A DNA stretch of 64,000 nt from Symbiodinium natans (lineage: Eukaryota; Sar; Dinophyceae; Suessiales; Symbiodiniaceae). Under the pieces are notes generated by a model that saw nothing but the letters and a program-made list of their open reading frames with translations, had not been told where the DNA came from and did no database searches. Position numbers and translations under genes: made by a program. The DNA lies in NCBI GenBank assembly GCA_905221605.1, contig CAJNDS010000080.1, forward strand, positions 457,501 to 521,500, in the 5' to 3' direction. Below, in pieces: positions 51,511 to 62,347 of this stretch (positions are counted from its first letter, which is position 1; every line of letters starts with the position of its first letter).

Positions 51511-54060
51511 CTCGGGTTTTCTTATAGCCATACACGTTTCCACGAGGGTACGCTGCTGTCACGTCAGTCGTACTATGGAGGCCTCAGGAACAAGAACCAG
51601 GTAGTTCCTCTTTTCTCTTCTCTTTTTCTCCTCACTCCTAAAGTCGAAGGCTCTCGTGAGGAGAAGAGAAGGGAGAGAAGGAGGGAAAGATAAGAGGAAC
51701 ACGATTTTCATGGGAAGAGCCAAGAAAAGAATAGAAGAGAGATAAAACAAGGCGCAAAGAATATGGTACTCTTCTTTATCTATCCTCTCTCCCTTATCTC
51801 TCCGTTCCCTCTGTCTTTTCGAAATGAGAAAAACAAAAAGAAAGATGAAAAGAAGAAGGGTTAGGAAAAGAGCCGAAGAGATAGGCCGAAAAGAGGGGTA
51901 TGGTGAAGTACGGCAAAGGTCCACGCACAAGTAGTCACCTTCTGCTTACCCTTCCACTGCTTGATTTTACAAGCTCCTTTCTTGTGTTTTATCAGTTAAA
52001 ATTAAAAGGAAACAGAAGGAGAGAAGGGAAAGGGAAGTGAGGGAGGAGAGACAACAAGGAGGCCATTTTAATTTCCTGTGAGTTATCAAAAGGAATGCAA
52101 TATTATGGGAAGAGCAATGGAAAAAAAAGAGTGGAAGAGAAATTAAGACGGGAGAGGGAGGTGCAAAAATAAGGCAAAGAGAAGATGGTGCCGTTTTCAT
52201 CTCACCTCTCGTTCTTATCTTCCTCTTCTCTGGTTCTTTTCCCTGTGAAATAAAAAAAACAAAAGGAAGGACAATGAACATATAAAGGAACCCGTTTTCG
52301 TTTTCCGTTTGGGCACAAGGAAAAAAACAGAGGCGATAGGGCGAGAGGAGGGGTTTGCTGAAGCATGGGGAGGGTGTACGGGCAAGGGGCCAACTCCGCC
52401 CACTTCCCCCATCCATTGAAAGAGGAAAAGGAACAGGGCCTCCATTCCCCTCTTATTCTTCCTTTCTTGCGTTTTTGTCGTTTAGAAGGGAACAGGAGAA
52501 GAGGAGGGAGAGGGAAGGAGAGAGGAGACATAAAAAGGGTTGCATTTTTAATGGGAAGAGCAAAGAAAAGACCAGAAGAGAGATGATGGGAGAAGAGGGG
52601 GAGACAAAACAAGGCGCACAGAAAATGGGCAGATACGCAGAGAGGAAAGGGAATGACCAAGTACAATGAGGAGTTCTTCAATTTCCCTCCCTATCTCTTA
52701 TGTTACTTTTCCTTCTTGTGGGGTGTCCCTTTTTCTCTTGAAGATGCAGAAAACGATTGAAAAGGACACCCGTTCCATCGCCCATATGTAGGGAAAAAGA
52801 GAGAGAATCATGAGCATCAGCTGGGCTTGCTGCCAATCCAACATGGGCGTCCCTTTTAATCGCATTCTGTGTCCTTTTTTCTCGCTTGAAGATGCAGAAA
52901 ACGATCCAAAAGCACATCTGTTGGAGGAAGAGAGAAGGAGAGAGGAGAGATACCAAGGATTGCATATTTAATGGGAAGAGCAAGGAAGAGAATAGAAGAC
53001 AGATGAATAGAGAAGAGGATGAATATGATGGAGTATTATGGAAAGGCTCACGCGCAAGGAGTCACCCTCTGCTTACCTTTTCACTGCTTTATCATATGAG
53101 TTCCTTTCTTGTGTTTTATCAGTTAAAAGGAAGCGGAAGAAGAGAAGGGAAAGGGAAGTGAGAGAGGAAAGATAACAAGGATGCTATGTTTCCCGAAGCG
53201 TGCTGCAAGGAATAGAAGAGACAGGAAGCAAGGAGACGGAATCACAAAATAAGGCGCGAAGCTGTACATATCATCTCTCCCTTGTCTCTCCCTATTCCCT
53301 TTCGAACTAGAAAAAACCATTCTTGCTTTTCACAGATAGGTTCCCTCTCTCCTCTTCAGGAAATCCCCTTTCCCTTATGTTGCTTGTTGAAGCGAATAAG
53401 AAAAATAGCAGATAAGAAGAGAGGAAAGGGTCAATTTCCCTCCCTATCTCTTATGTTGCTTTTCCTTCTTGTGGGGTGTCCCTGTTTCTCTTGAAGATGC
53501 AGAAAACGATTGGAAAGGACACCCGTTCCATCGCCCATGTGTAGGGAAAGAGAGAGAATCATGAGCATCAGCTGGGCTTGCTGCCAATCCAACATGGGCG
53601 TCCCTTTTAATCGCAGTCTGTGTCCTTTTTCTCGCTTGAAGATGCAGAAAACGATCCAAAAGCACATCTGTTGGAGGAAGAGAGAAGGAGAGAGGAGAGA
53701 TACCAAGGATTGCATATTTAATGGGAAGAGCAAGGAAGAGAATAGAAGACAGATGAATAGAGAGGGAGAGACAAAACAAGGCGCAGAGAAGATGGCACTC
53801 TTCTTTATCTATTCTCTCTCCCTTGTTTCTCCCTTCCCTCTTTCTTTTCGAAATGAGAAAAACAAAAAGGAAGAACTATGAGAAGGAGAAGAGTAAGGAA
53901 AGGAACAGAAGAGATAGGCCGAGAGGATGAATATGATGGAGTATTACGGAAAGGCTCACGCGCAAGGAGTCACCCTCTGCTTACCTTTCCACTGCTTTAT
54001 CATATGAGTTCCTTTCTTGTGTTTTATCAGTTAAAAGGAAGCAGAAGAGAAGGGAAAAGC
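51511..54060. repeat. Purine/pyrimidine-rich repeat block, copy 2
   Basis: Nearly identical to 44465-47158. The offset falls from 7046 to about 6900 because copy 2 lacks a segment of about 120 bp near 53015 and has smaller indels. Confidence 0.9.
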
Positions 54061-56378
54061 AAAAATTGAGCCCAACATTTTAGGACCAGGGCTTGCGATC
54101 TGACTCTTTGGAGCAAAAATCGATTCCAAAATCTTACGGACCAGGGCTTGCGATGTTACTCTTTGGAGCAAGAAATGAGCCCAAAATCTTAAAGACCGGG
54201 GCTTGCGATTTCACCTTTTGGAGCAAATACTGGGCCCAAAATCTTAGGGACCAGGGCTTGCAATTTGACTCCGTGGAGCACAAATCGACCCCGAAATCTT
54301 AGGGACCAGGGCTTGCGATTTGACTCTGTGGAGCACAAATCGACCCCGACAACTTAGGGACCAGGGCTTGCGATTTGACTCTTTGGAGCAAAATCGACCC
54401 AAAAATCTAAGGGACCAGGGCTTGCGATTTTACTCTTTGGCGCAAAAACTGGGCCCCAAATCTTAGGGACCAGGGCTTGCGATGTCACTCTTTGGAGCAA
54501 AATTGAACCCAAAGTCTTAGGGACCAGGGCTTGCGATTTGACTCTTTGGAGCAAAAACTGGGCCCCAAATCTTAGGGAGCAGGGTTTGCGATTTGACTCT
54601 TTGGAGCAAAAACTGGGCCCCAAATCTTAGGGACCAGGGCTTGCGGTTTGACTCTTTGGAGCAAAAATTGAACCCAAAATCTTAGGGACCAGGGCTTGCG
54701 ATTTGACTCTTTGAACCAAAAACTGGGCCCAAAATCTTAGGGACAAGGGCTTGCGATGTCACTTTTTGGAGCAAAAAATGAACCCAAAATCTTAGGGACC
54801 AGGGCTTGCGATTGGACTCTTTGGAGCAAAAACTGGGCCCCAAATCTTAGGGACCAGGGCTTGCGATTTGACTCTTTGGAGCAAAAATTGAACCCAAAAT
54901 CTTAGGGACCAGGGCTTGCGATTTGACTCTTCGGAGCAAAAACTGGGCCCAAGATCTTAGGGACCAGGGCTTGCGATGTCACTCTTTGGAGCAACAATGA
55001 ATGCAAAATCTTAGGGACCAGGGCCTGCGATTTGACCCTTTGGAGCCAAAATTGAACCCAAAATCTTAGGGACCAGGGCTTGCGATTTGACTCTTTGGAG
55101 CAAAAACTGGGCCCAAGATCTTAGGGACCAGGGCTTGCGATGTCACTCTTTGGAGCAAAAAATGAACCCAAAATCTTAGGGACCAGGGCTTGCGATTTGA
55201 CTCTTTGGAGCAAAAACTGGGCCCCAAATCTTAGGGGCCAGGGCTTGCGATGTCACTCTTGCACTCTTTGGAGCAAAAAAAAACAACCCAAATCTTAAGG
55301 ACCTTCAGGGCTTTGCGAGTCCTCTTTGGAGCAAAAATGAACCCAACATCTTAGGGCTAGGGACCAGGACGTGCGATGTCACTCTTTGAGCAAAACTGGG
55401 CCCCAAACTTAAGAACCAGGGCTTTGCGATGTCCTCTTTGGAAGCCAAATGAACCCAATCTTAGGGACCAGGGCTTGCGATGTTTCTCTTTGGAGCAAAA
55501 ACTGGGCCCCAAATCTTAGGGACCAGGGCTTGCGATGTCACTCTTTGGAGCAAAAATTGAACCCAAAATCTTAGGGACCAGGACTTGCGATGTCACTCTT
55601 TGGAGCAAAAACTGGGCCCCCAATCTTAGGGACCAGAGCTTGCTATGTCACTCTTTGGAGCAAAAATTGAACCCAAAATCTTAGGGACCAGGGCTTGCGA
55701 TTTGACTCTTCGGAGCAAAAACTGGGCCCCAAATCTTAGGGACCAGGGCTTGCGATTTTACTCTTTGGAGCAAAGATTGAACCCAAAATCTTAGGGACCA
55801 GGGCTTGCGATTTGACCCTTTGGAGCAAAAACTGGGCCCAAAATCTTAGGGACCAGGGCTTGCGATTTGACTCTTTGGAGCAACTGGGCCCAAGATCTTA
55901 GGGACCAGGGCTTGCGATGTCACTCTTTTGGGCAAGAAATGAGCCAAAAATCTTAGGGAGCAGGGCTTGCGATTTGACCCTTTGGAGCAAAAACTGTGCC
56001 CCAAATCTTAGGGACCAGGGCTTGCGGTTTGACTCTGTGGAGCAAAAATTGAACCCGAAATCTTCGGGACCAGGGCTTGCGATTTGACTCTTCCGAGCAA
56101 GAAATGAGCCCAAAATCTTAAGGACCAGGGCTTGCTTTGGAGCAAAAAACTGAGTCCAAAATCTTAGGGACCAGGGCTTGCGATTTGACTCTTTGGAGCA
56201 AAAACTGAGCCCCAAATAATAGGGACCAGGGCTTGCGATGTTACTCTTTGGGGCAAGAAATGAGCCCAAAATCTTAGGGACCAGGGCTTGCGATGTTACT
56301 CTTTGGGGCAAGAAATGAGCTCAAAATCTTAGGGACCAGGGCTTGCGATGTCACTTTTTGGAGCAAAAACTGTGCCCT
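54061..56378. repeat. 55-bp satellite, copy 2
   Basis: Same units in the same order as copy 1. Units at 55250-55460 are irregular, with inserted and missing bases. Confidence 0.95.
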
Positions 56379-56745
56379 AGTGTTGGGGGGAGGAGGGCTC
56401 GTGATTTAGTATTGGGAGGAGGCCCGGGCTCGTAAATTAGTATTGGGGGGAGGCCCGGGCTCGTGATTTAGTATTGCGGGAGGCCCGGGCTCGTGATTTA
56501 GTATTGGGGGGAGGCCCGGGCTCGTGATTTAGTATTGGGGGGAGGCCCGGCCTCGTAATTTGGAGGCCTGGGCTCGTGATTTAGCCCGGGCTCGTGATTT
56601 AGTATTGGGGGGAGGCCCGGGCTCGTGATTTAGTATTGCGGGAAGGCCCGGGCTCGTAATTTAGTATTGGGGGGAGGCCCGGGGTCGTGATTTAGTATTG
56701 GGGGGAGGCCCGGGCTCGTGGTTTAGTATTGGGGGGAGGAGGATG
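56379..56745. repeat. 31-bp satellite, copy 2
   Basis: Matches 49511-49890 unit for unit with few differences. Confidence 0.95.
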
Positions 56746-56756
56746 CCCCAGCCCCC

Positions 56757-57570
56757 ACCCCCCAAATGAATTACTTGAATTAATTGAAATAATTGAATTA
56801 ATTCAATTAATTCAATTAATTGATTTATTTCCAAAGGTGAGGTGGAATTAATTTAATTAATTGAATTAATTCAATTATTTCAACTAATTCAAGTAATTCA
56901 TTTATTTCCAAATGGGGGATTCCCCAGCCCCCACCCCCCCCCCCTTTGGAAATAAATGAATTAATTCAATTAATTCAATTAATTGAATTAATTGAATTAA
57001 TTCAATTAATTCAATTAATTCAATTAATTCATTTATTTCCAAAGGGGAGGTGGAATTAATTGAATTAATTTAATTGAATTTCAATTAATTCAATTAATTC
57101 ATTTATTTCCAAAGGGGAGGTGGAATTAATTGAATTAGTTGAATTAATTCAATTATTTCAATTAATTCAAATAATTCAATTAATTCTTCATTTATTTCCA
57201 AAGGGGGGGGAGGGTGGGGGCTGGGGAATCCCCCCATTTGGAAATAATTGAATTAATTGAATTAATTGAATTAATTGAATTAATTGAATTAATTGAATTA
57301 ATTGAATTAATTGAATTAATTGAATTAATTGAATTAATTGAATTAATTGAATTAATTCCAATTAATTCAATTAATTCAATTAATTCAATTAATTCATTTA
57401 TTTCCAAAGGGGGGGGTTCAATTAATTCAATTAATTCAATTAATTCAATTAATTCAATTAATTCAATTAATTCAACTAATTCAATTAATTCCACCCCCCC
57501 CTTTGGAAATAAATGAATTAATTGAATTAATTGATTAAATTCATTAAATTCCAGGGGGAAAGTGGAAATT
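56757..57570. repeat. 9-bp AATTAATTG palindromic arrays, copy 2
   Basis: Same 9-bp unit and TTTGGAAATAAATG frames, but block order and lengths differ from copy 1. Confidence 0.95.
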
Positions 57571-57756
57571 AAGGAATTTAATGAACTAATTCTGTCTGTG
57601 CAACCCTACAGGACCTAAAATAGGGTCTATTTGGAACATGGCTCTTGTGAATAAGTATACGTTTTGGGGCCTGTTTTCCTCTTGTAAATACGATTCCCAG
57701 CTTCCAAATAGACCCTATTTAAGCTGCACACGGGGGGGGGGGGGGGGGTTCGGCGG

Positions 57757-58090
57757 TCGAGTTTAGGGTTTTGGGTTGAGGGTTTAGGGTTTGGGGTTTA
57801 GCGTTTTAAGTTGTGGGGTTTAATTAGGGTTTGGGGTTTCGGGTTGAGGGTTTAGGGTCAGGGGTTTAGGTGTTGGGGCTTGAGGTTTGGGGTGCAAGGT
57901 TAGGGTCTCGCCAGCGTCGCCGTGGGGGGAGGGGGGAGGCGGGGCGGGGGGCTTAGAAGACGTTCTCGATGATATTCGTTGGTTTGTTGCGCGGGCAATA
58001 GAAAAAATAACGGAATGAATACATATATATATATATGTGTACACACACACACACACTTTCTCATGTAAACAATTCATGCATATGTATATA
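57757..58090. repeat. TTTAGGG-type array and TA/CA microsatellite
   Basis: Degenerate TTTGGGG/TTTAGGG 57757-57905, then TA and CA runs 58020-58106. Confidence 0.85.
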
Positions 58091-58325
58091 TATATATATA
58101 TATATAGATATGTACCTTCATACACATAGGGTTTCTAGGGTCGTCATTGAGGACTCCCTGTGCAGGCTCCCCAAAAAATAACGTCTACTGCCCTGTCATA
58201 TCGGAGGTGCCCAAAAAAAGGGGGTGGACCACTGCTTCTCACCAGGGCAACGCGAAACATCACACAAGACGTCATGCCAACAAACCAAACTCCTTAAAAG
58301 ACACCATCCTATCTCGAAGGCTCCG

Positions 58326-58575
58326 ACCCTAAACCCTAAACCCTAAACCCTGAAACCCTAAACCCTAAACCCTAAACCCTAAACCCTAAACCCTAAACCC
58401 TAAACCCTAAACCGTAGCTTAAGAGCTGACCCAAGTGCACCTTCAAGGTCGGACGACGTAGGAATCGGCTGAGCCTTGGCCTCAGGGATTCTGGGCCACT
58501 GGGGGGTGGAGTTGGGAGTTGGGTTTAAGGTTTCTGGGTTGTGGGTTTTGGGTTTAGAGTTTAGGGTTTAGGGTC
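58326..58575. repeat. Telomere-flanked cassette 19
   Basis: CCCTAAA 58326-58413, a spacer of about 105 bp, degenerate TTTAGGG 58520-58575. Confidence 0.85.
58441..58480 (-). CDS. Putative 40-bp exon
   Basis: Minus strand: GAATCCCTGAG acceptor, AKAQPIPTSSDLE, GTGCAC donor. Short polar peptide, family unknown. Confidence 0.35.
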
Positions 58576-58645
58576 TGCAATTCAGGCTTGGAGCTTCTTG
58601 GGGTTTTCTGGCAGGGTTTTGGGGCTTGGAAAGTTTATGATTTAG

Positions 58646-58694
58646 GGGGAATCTCCGAGCTCAAAGAGAACGACTTGAAGGGCGTGGGCATCAG
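58646..58694 (+). CDS. Putative exon resembling a SAM-domain helix
   Basis: After TTTATGATTTAG the plus strand reads GISELKENDLKGVGIR. The L-x-E-x-DL-x-x-(L/V)GI pattern is typical of SAM (sterile alpha motif) domains. A GA donor (GATGTC) is possible. An introner-like element follows about 20 bp downstream. I found no neighbouring SAM exon. Confidence 0.3.
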
Positions 58695-58715
58695 GATGTC
58701 TTTCCCGGCCCAGGA

Positions 58716-58815
58716 GAAACCTAGGAATAAACAAGGGTGCTCTTTTGGTTTTTAAGGGTCTTATAGGGGGAACCTAAGCCCTAAAAAAAGGGAATAAGGG
58801 CCTAATTACCCTGGG
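58716..58815. mobile_element. Introner-like element, family 3
   Basis: AAACCTAGGAATAAACAAGG...AAAAAAAGGGAATAAGGGCC, similar to 14853-14940 and 59590-59704. Confidence 0.5.
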
Positions 58816-59095
58816 TCCAAGTTTCAGGTAGATACGACAAGAATGTGCCGCATGGAGGGTGCGGCCAGGACGACTAGAACCGCCTTGATTTCAGGCCCAC
58901 AAATTTCCCAACCTAGGCGCATACTGGTTTAGGGTTTAGGGCTACACTCTTCTTCCGGCAGTTTGCCCAGAACTCCCTGCTGTAAAAGAAATGCGCCGGA
59001 AGACCGAGGCCAAACCCTATACCCTACACCCTAAACCCTACTTTCTTAGAGCGCGGAGCAAGCCTACCACTGCATGTGAGGGCACCCTAAAACCA

Positions 59096-59310
59096 AAACC
59101 CTAAACCCTAAACCCTAAACGCTAAACCCTAAACCCTAAACCCTAAACCCTAAGCTGTTTCTCAATCTGAGCTCGCTCACTGGGCGCTTGCAGCCATGAG
59201 GGCCTTGTCGCACCGACCAGCACCACTGTGATGGGATTAGGGTTTAGGGTTTAGGGTTCAGGGTTCAGGGTTTAGGGTTTAGGTTTAGGGTTCAGGGCTT
59301 AGAGTTTAGT
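59096..59310. repeat. Telomere-flanked cassette 20
   Basis: CCCTAAA 59096-59153, a spacer of about 81 bp, TTTAGGG/TTCAGGG 59235-59310. Confidence 0.9.
59181..59225 (-). CDS. Putative 45-bp exon
   Basis: Minus strand: CATCACAG acceptor, GAGRCDKALMAASA, GTGAGCGAG donor (close to consensus). The GR-x-(D/E)-KAL pattern recalls PPR/TPR helices, but one short exon cannot decide this. Confidence 0.4.
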
Positions 59311-59439
59311 GTTTAGTAGAACCACGCTCTTAAAATAGGCTGGAGACTTGCATCTTCTGGGTCCTAGGGGTGGTGTTTGCAAGCGCCAGGTTGAGGGCCC
59401 GGGCACCGCTGAATCTTGGGATTGGAAAGCCTCATGGGG

Positions 59440-59480
59440 GTTTAGGGTTTAGGGTTTAGGGTTTAGGGTTTAGGGTTTCG
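59440..59480. repeat. TTTAGGG array
   Basis: Five perfect heptamers. Confidence 0.95.
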
Positions 59481-59589
59481 GGGTATGCCAGAGTTTTGCC
59501 CACAAGGGCAGGCAGTGCTTAAGCCCCAGCTGCACCTCTCTGGTGCGCGTTTAGGGCTTCGAGCTTCGGGTTGTGCCTGAAAGAATTTA

Positions 59590-59704
59590 GGTTGCCCAGT
59601 AACCTAGGATGAAGAAGGGTGCCCTTTTTTGCTTAAAGGGGTTTATAAGGGAACCTAAACCACCCAAAAAGGGAATAAGGGTACTACTGGGCATCCTAGT
59701 AACC
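59590..59704. mobile_element. Introner-like element, family 3
   Basis: Read on the minus strand it starts GTTACTAGGATGCCCAG and ends CATCCTAG followed by GTTACT, so a 6-bp duplication frames GT..AG. It matches 26335-26461 along its length. Flanking exons are not evident. Confidence 0.65.
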
Positions 59705-60050
59705 CCAACACCACTAGGTTAACCCTGAAGAATCCGCGGAACATTTTCCGAGATGTCCGATCCAAAAACCCCAACTGAGGGAAGAAATGCTGCCCTCTAA
59801 ACTTCAGGAACTTGGTATTTTTTGGGGGGGGCCCTCGGCAGAATCCCATTCTCTCGATGCCAGCTTGGTAAAAGATCATCTATGAAGGCCCCCGCCCCCC
59901 GGCCCCCCCCCCCCCCCAAAAAAAAAAAAAAAAATGACGTCTACACCCCCCGTACCGTATACTGAAGTCTATACCCTGTACCCTAAGCCCAAAACGCCCT
60001 AAACCCGGCGAAACCCTAAACTCTAATTCAACCCTACAGCGCTGAAGACA
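59705..60050. other. Unique DNA with a poly-C/poly-A tract
   Basis: C-rich then A-rich homopolymers at 59897-59934, degenerate CCCTA repeats near 59960-60040, no gene seen. Confidence 0.6.
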
Positions 60051-60360
60051 CCCTAAACCCTAAACCCTAAACCCTAAACCCTAAACCCTTTTCAAGCACT
60101 TTCAGGCCTCCCAGGCGTCATCGAGATACCCCGCTGCCTGCAACTCCAAGCCTGGTGGGGGAAAGCTTCCGGATGGCCTGAGGGTTTATGGGGTATGGGG
60201 TTTAGGGTTTAGGGTTTAGGGTTTGGGGTTTAGGGTTTAGGGTTTAGGGTTTGGGGTTTAGGGTTTAGGGTTTGGGGTTTAGGGTTTAGGGTAAAGGGTT
60301 TAGGGTTCAGGGTTTGGGGTTTAGGGTTTATGATTTACGGGTTATGAGCTTTAGGGTTTA
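60051..60360. repeat. Telomere-flanked cassette 21
   Basis: CCCTAAA 60051-60087, a spacer of about 94 bp, TTTAGGG/TTTGGGG 60182-60360. Confidence 0.9.
60102..60151 (-). CDS. Putative exon, strand uncertain
   Basis: The minus strand after a CCCACCAG acceptor reads LELQAAGYLDDAWEA and TGA (TPR-like). The plus strand after GCACTTTCAG is also open (LPGVIEIPRCLQLQAW) with a GTGGGG donor. Confidence 0.3.
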
Positions 60361-60554
60361 CGGATCAAGTGAGGACAAGCCACTTTTCTTGAGTAAAGAA
60401 GGCCTTTCGTGGGCATGCTTGGCACCTTCGTAGCTAGCGGGCGCTTGCCGAGAAGAGGTCTCCGCACCCTCCTTTGGCAGCGGGAGGTGCAAGATGCCAG
60501 ATTCAAAAACCCATGAGAGATGCAAGGTGCAAGATTCATAGGGTCAAGGGCATA

Positions 60555-60640
60555 GGTTTGGGGTTTAGGGTTTAGGGTTTAAGGTTTAGGGTTTAGGGTT
60601 TAGGGTTTAGGGTTTAGGGCAACCCTAAACCCAAAAAGCT
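60555..60640. repeat. TTTAGGG array meeting CCCTAAA
   Basis: Array 60555-60618, then CA, then a short ACCCTAAACCC at 60621: a fusion-polarity junction. Confidence 0.85.
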
Positions 60641-60740
60641 GAAACACCGAAGCTTACACTTGCCGTTGAACCCTCCGTCCCACACGCCCCAAAGTCCCTG
60701 AAACCCTAATTCAACCCTAAACACTAAAGCCTAGCAAGCA

Positions 60741-61262
60741 TGAACCCTACACCCTAAACCCTAAACCCCAAACCCTGAACCCTGAACCCTAAACCCTAAA
60801 CCCTAAACCCTAAACCCTAAACCCTAAACCCTAAACCCTAAACCCTAAACCCTAAACCCCCAACATCGCCTCACCAAAAGGCTGAGGCGTCGGCCAGAGC
60901 GCACGGCGACCTCTTCGAAGAGGGCGGAGGCCGCCTGGACGTTGAGCCGGCGCTCTAGAACCTGTGGAGAAGGTTTGTAGGGTTTGTAGGGTTTTAAGGG
61001 TTTAGGGTTGAGGGTTGAGGGTTGAGGGTGTGGGGTTTGTAGGGTTGGTAGGGTCTGTAGGGTTTGTAGGGTTTGTAGGGTTTGTGGGTTTGTAGGTTTT
61101 GTAGGGTTTGTAGGGTTTGAAGGGTTTGTGGGTTTAGGGTTTGTAGGATTTAGGGTTTGTAGGGTTTAGGGCTTGCAGGGTTTAGAGTTTAGGGTTTTGT
61201 AGGGGAAAGAATTTAAGGTTTGCAGGGTTTAGGGTTAGGGTTTAGGGGTTGTAGGGTATGGG
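60741..61262. repeat. Telomere-flanked cassette 22
   Basis: CCCTAAA 60741-60857, a spacer of about 118 bp, then a long mixed array 60976-61262 dominated by TTTGTAGGG variants. Confidence 0.9.
60875..60961 (-). CDS. Putative 87-bp exon
   Basis: Minus strand: pyrimidine-rich CCTTCTCCACAG acceptor, 29 codons VLERRLNVQAASALFEEVAV then RSGRRLSLL, consensus GTGAGG donor. Both splice sites are strong and the frame is intact. Helical, family not recognised. The best single-exon model in the right-hand mosaic. Confidence 0.55.
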
Positions 61263-61352
61263 TGGTTTGGGGGCCTCGGCCATGTCAAGTGCAGGAGTAT
61301 ATAGGGCAAAACAGTGGAAGAGCTACAAAATCCTTCAAGGAAAGGCTGCGGA

Positions 61353-61440
61353 TGGTTTAGGGTTTAGGGTTTAGGGTTAGTTTAGGGTTGAGGGTTTAGG
61401 TTTAGGGTTCAGATTTAGGTTTGGAAGCGGCCTTAGGGTG
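61353..61440. repeat. Degenerate TTTAGGG array
   Basis: TTTAGGG with TTGAGGG and TTCAGAT variants. Confidence 0.8.
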
Positions 61441-61507
61441 ACCGACAGGTTTTTGGGACTTGAGAGGGGATTCGGAGTTGGTTCGACTTATGCGTTTAAG
61501 GCTTCAG

Positions 61508-61715
61508 GGTTTAGGGTTTAGGGACCCTAAACCCTAAACCCTAAACCCTCAACCCTAAACCCCAAACCCTAAACAAGCTTTGGCAGGTGGACTCGAAGTA
61601 GAGGTTTCGGAGCTCACCGGCACAGCACGGAAGCTTTGTCGTTTAGGGTTTAGGGTTTAGGGTTTAGGGTTAGGGTTTGGAGTTTAGGGGTTTGGGGGTT
61701 TAGGGTTTAGGCTTT
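61508..61715. repeat. Fusion-type junction and cassette 23
   Basis: TTTAGGG 61508-61523 meets CCCTAAA 61524-61575 almost directly. A spacer of about 65 bp (minus strand AGELRNLYFESTCQSL is open) and TTTAGGG 61641-61715 follow. The next GC-rich island (61716-61846) is open on the plus strand as GLSIYAAVAERQQQLRRGNL, with no clear splice pair. Confidence 0.85.
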
Positions 61716-61846
61716 GTCTTCTTCCGGGGCCTCTCGATCTACGCCGCCGTCGCGGAGCGTCAGCAGCAGCTCCGCCGCGGGAACCTCGGCAAGATGTGAT
61801 GAGATGACCCCTTTGGGCGAGAGAATAAGGGAGTCGGGTTGCGCAA

Positions 61847-62116
61847 ACCCTAAACCCTAAACCCTAAACCCTAAACCCTAAACCCTAAACCCTAAACCCT
61901 AAACCCTAAACCCTAAACCCTAAACCCCTCAGGGCTCAGAGGCCCCCATATGGCGCAGCTGGCCTCCTTGATACAGGCCCGGTCTTGATGCGAATTCCCT
62001 TAAATGACATGGACTCTTGGCAGTTTAAGGATCCAGAAAGTGCGCCACTTCACACAAGCAGGGTTTAGGGTTTAGGGTTTAGGGTTTAGGGTTTAGGGTT
62101 TAGGGTTTAGGGTTTA
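61847..62116. repeat. Telomere-flanked cassette 24
   Basis: CCCTAAA 61847-61927, a 132-bp spacer, TTTAGGG 62060-62116. Confidence 0.95.
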
Positions 62117-62280
62117 GCTTCTTCGGCCCGTTTCCCTCGTTCCGAGCCAACCCTGAAACCGACGGAAGCAGATCTCCAATTCGAGTGAGAAAGCCGCCTG
62201 AACGCGATGCGACAATGTCTGCAACAACACAGCATCCAAGATCTGCATACCTTTCAAACTGCAAAGCGGACGAGCATTGA

Positions 62281-62300
62281 GGGGGGGGGGGGGGGGGGGG
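62281..62300. repeat. Poly-G tract
   Basis: About 20 G. The flanking 62117-62340 is unique DNA with no supported gene. Confidence 0.95.
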
Positions 62301-62347
62301 GTGGAGGCCCGGCAAAGTGGGCACGAAGATCATCTCAAGCATGGACA

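Larger units (their letters stand above)
51481..57724. mobile_element. 6.2-kb satellite-filled element with perfect 30-bp inverted ends
   Basis: 51481-51510 and 57695-57724 are exact inverted copies (GCTTAAATAGGGTCTATTTG... and its complement), each followed outward by a G-rich tract. The interior contains only satellites and no transposase, so it would be non-autonomous. A partial internal copy of the end (AAATAGGGTCTATTTGGAAC) lies near 57616. Confidence 0.6.

Noticed and set aside
57192-57516. Glu-Leu-Ile and Asn-Ser-Ile repeat proteins
   Set aside because: The 9-bp AATTAATTG unit keeps any frame open. No start context or other coding evidence.
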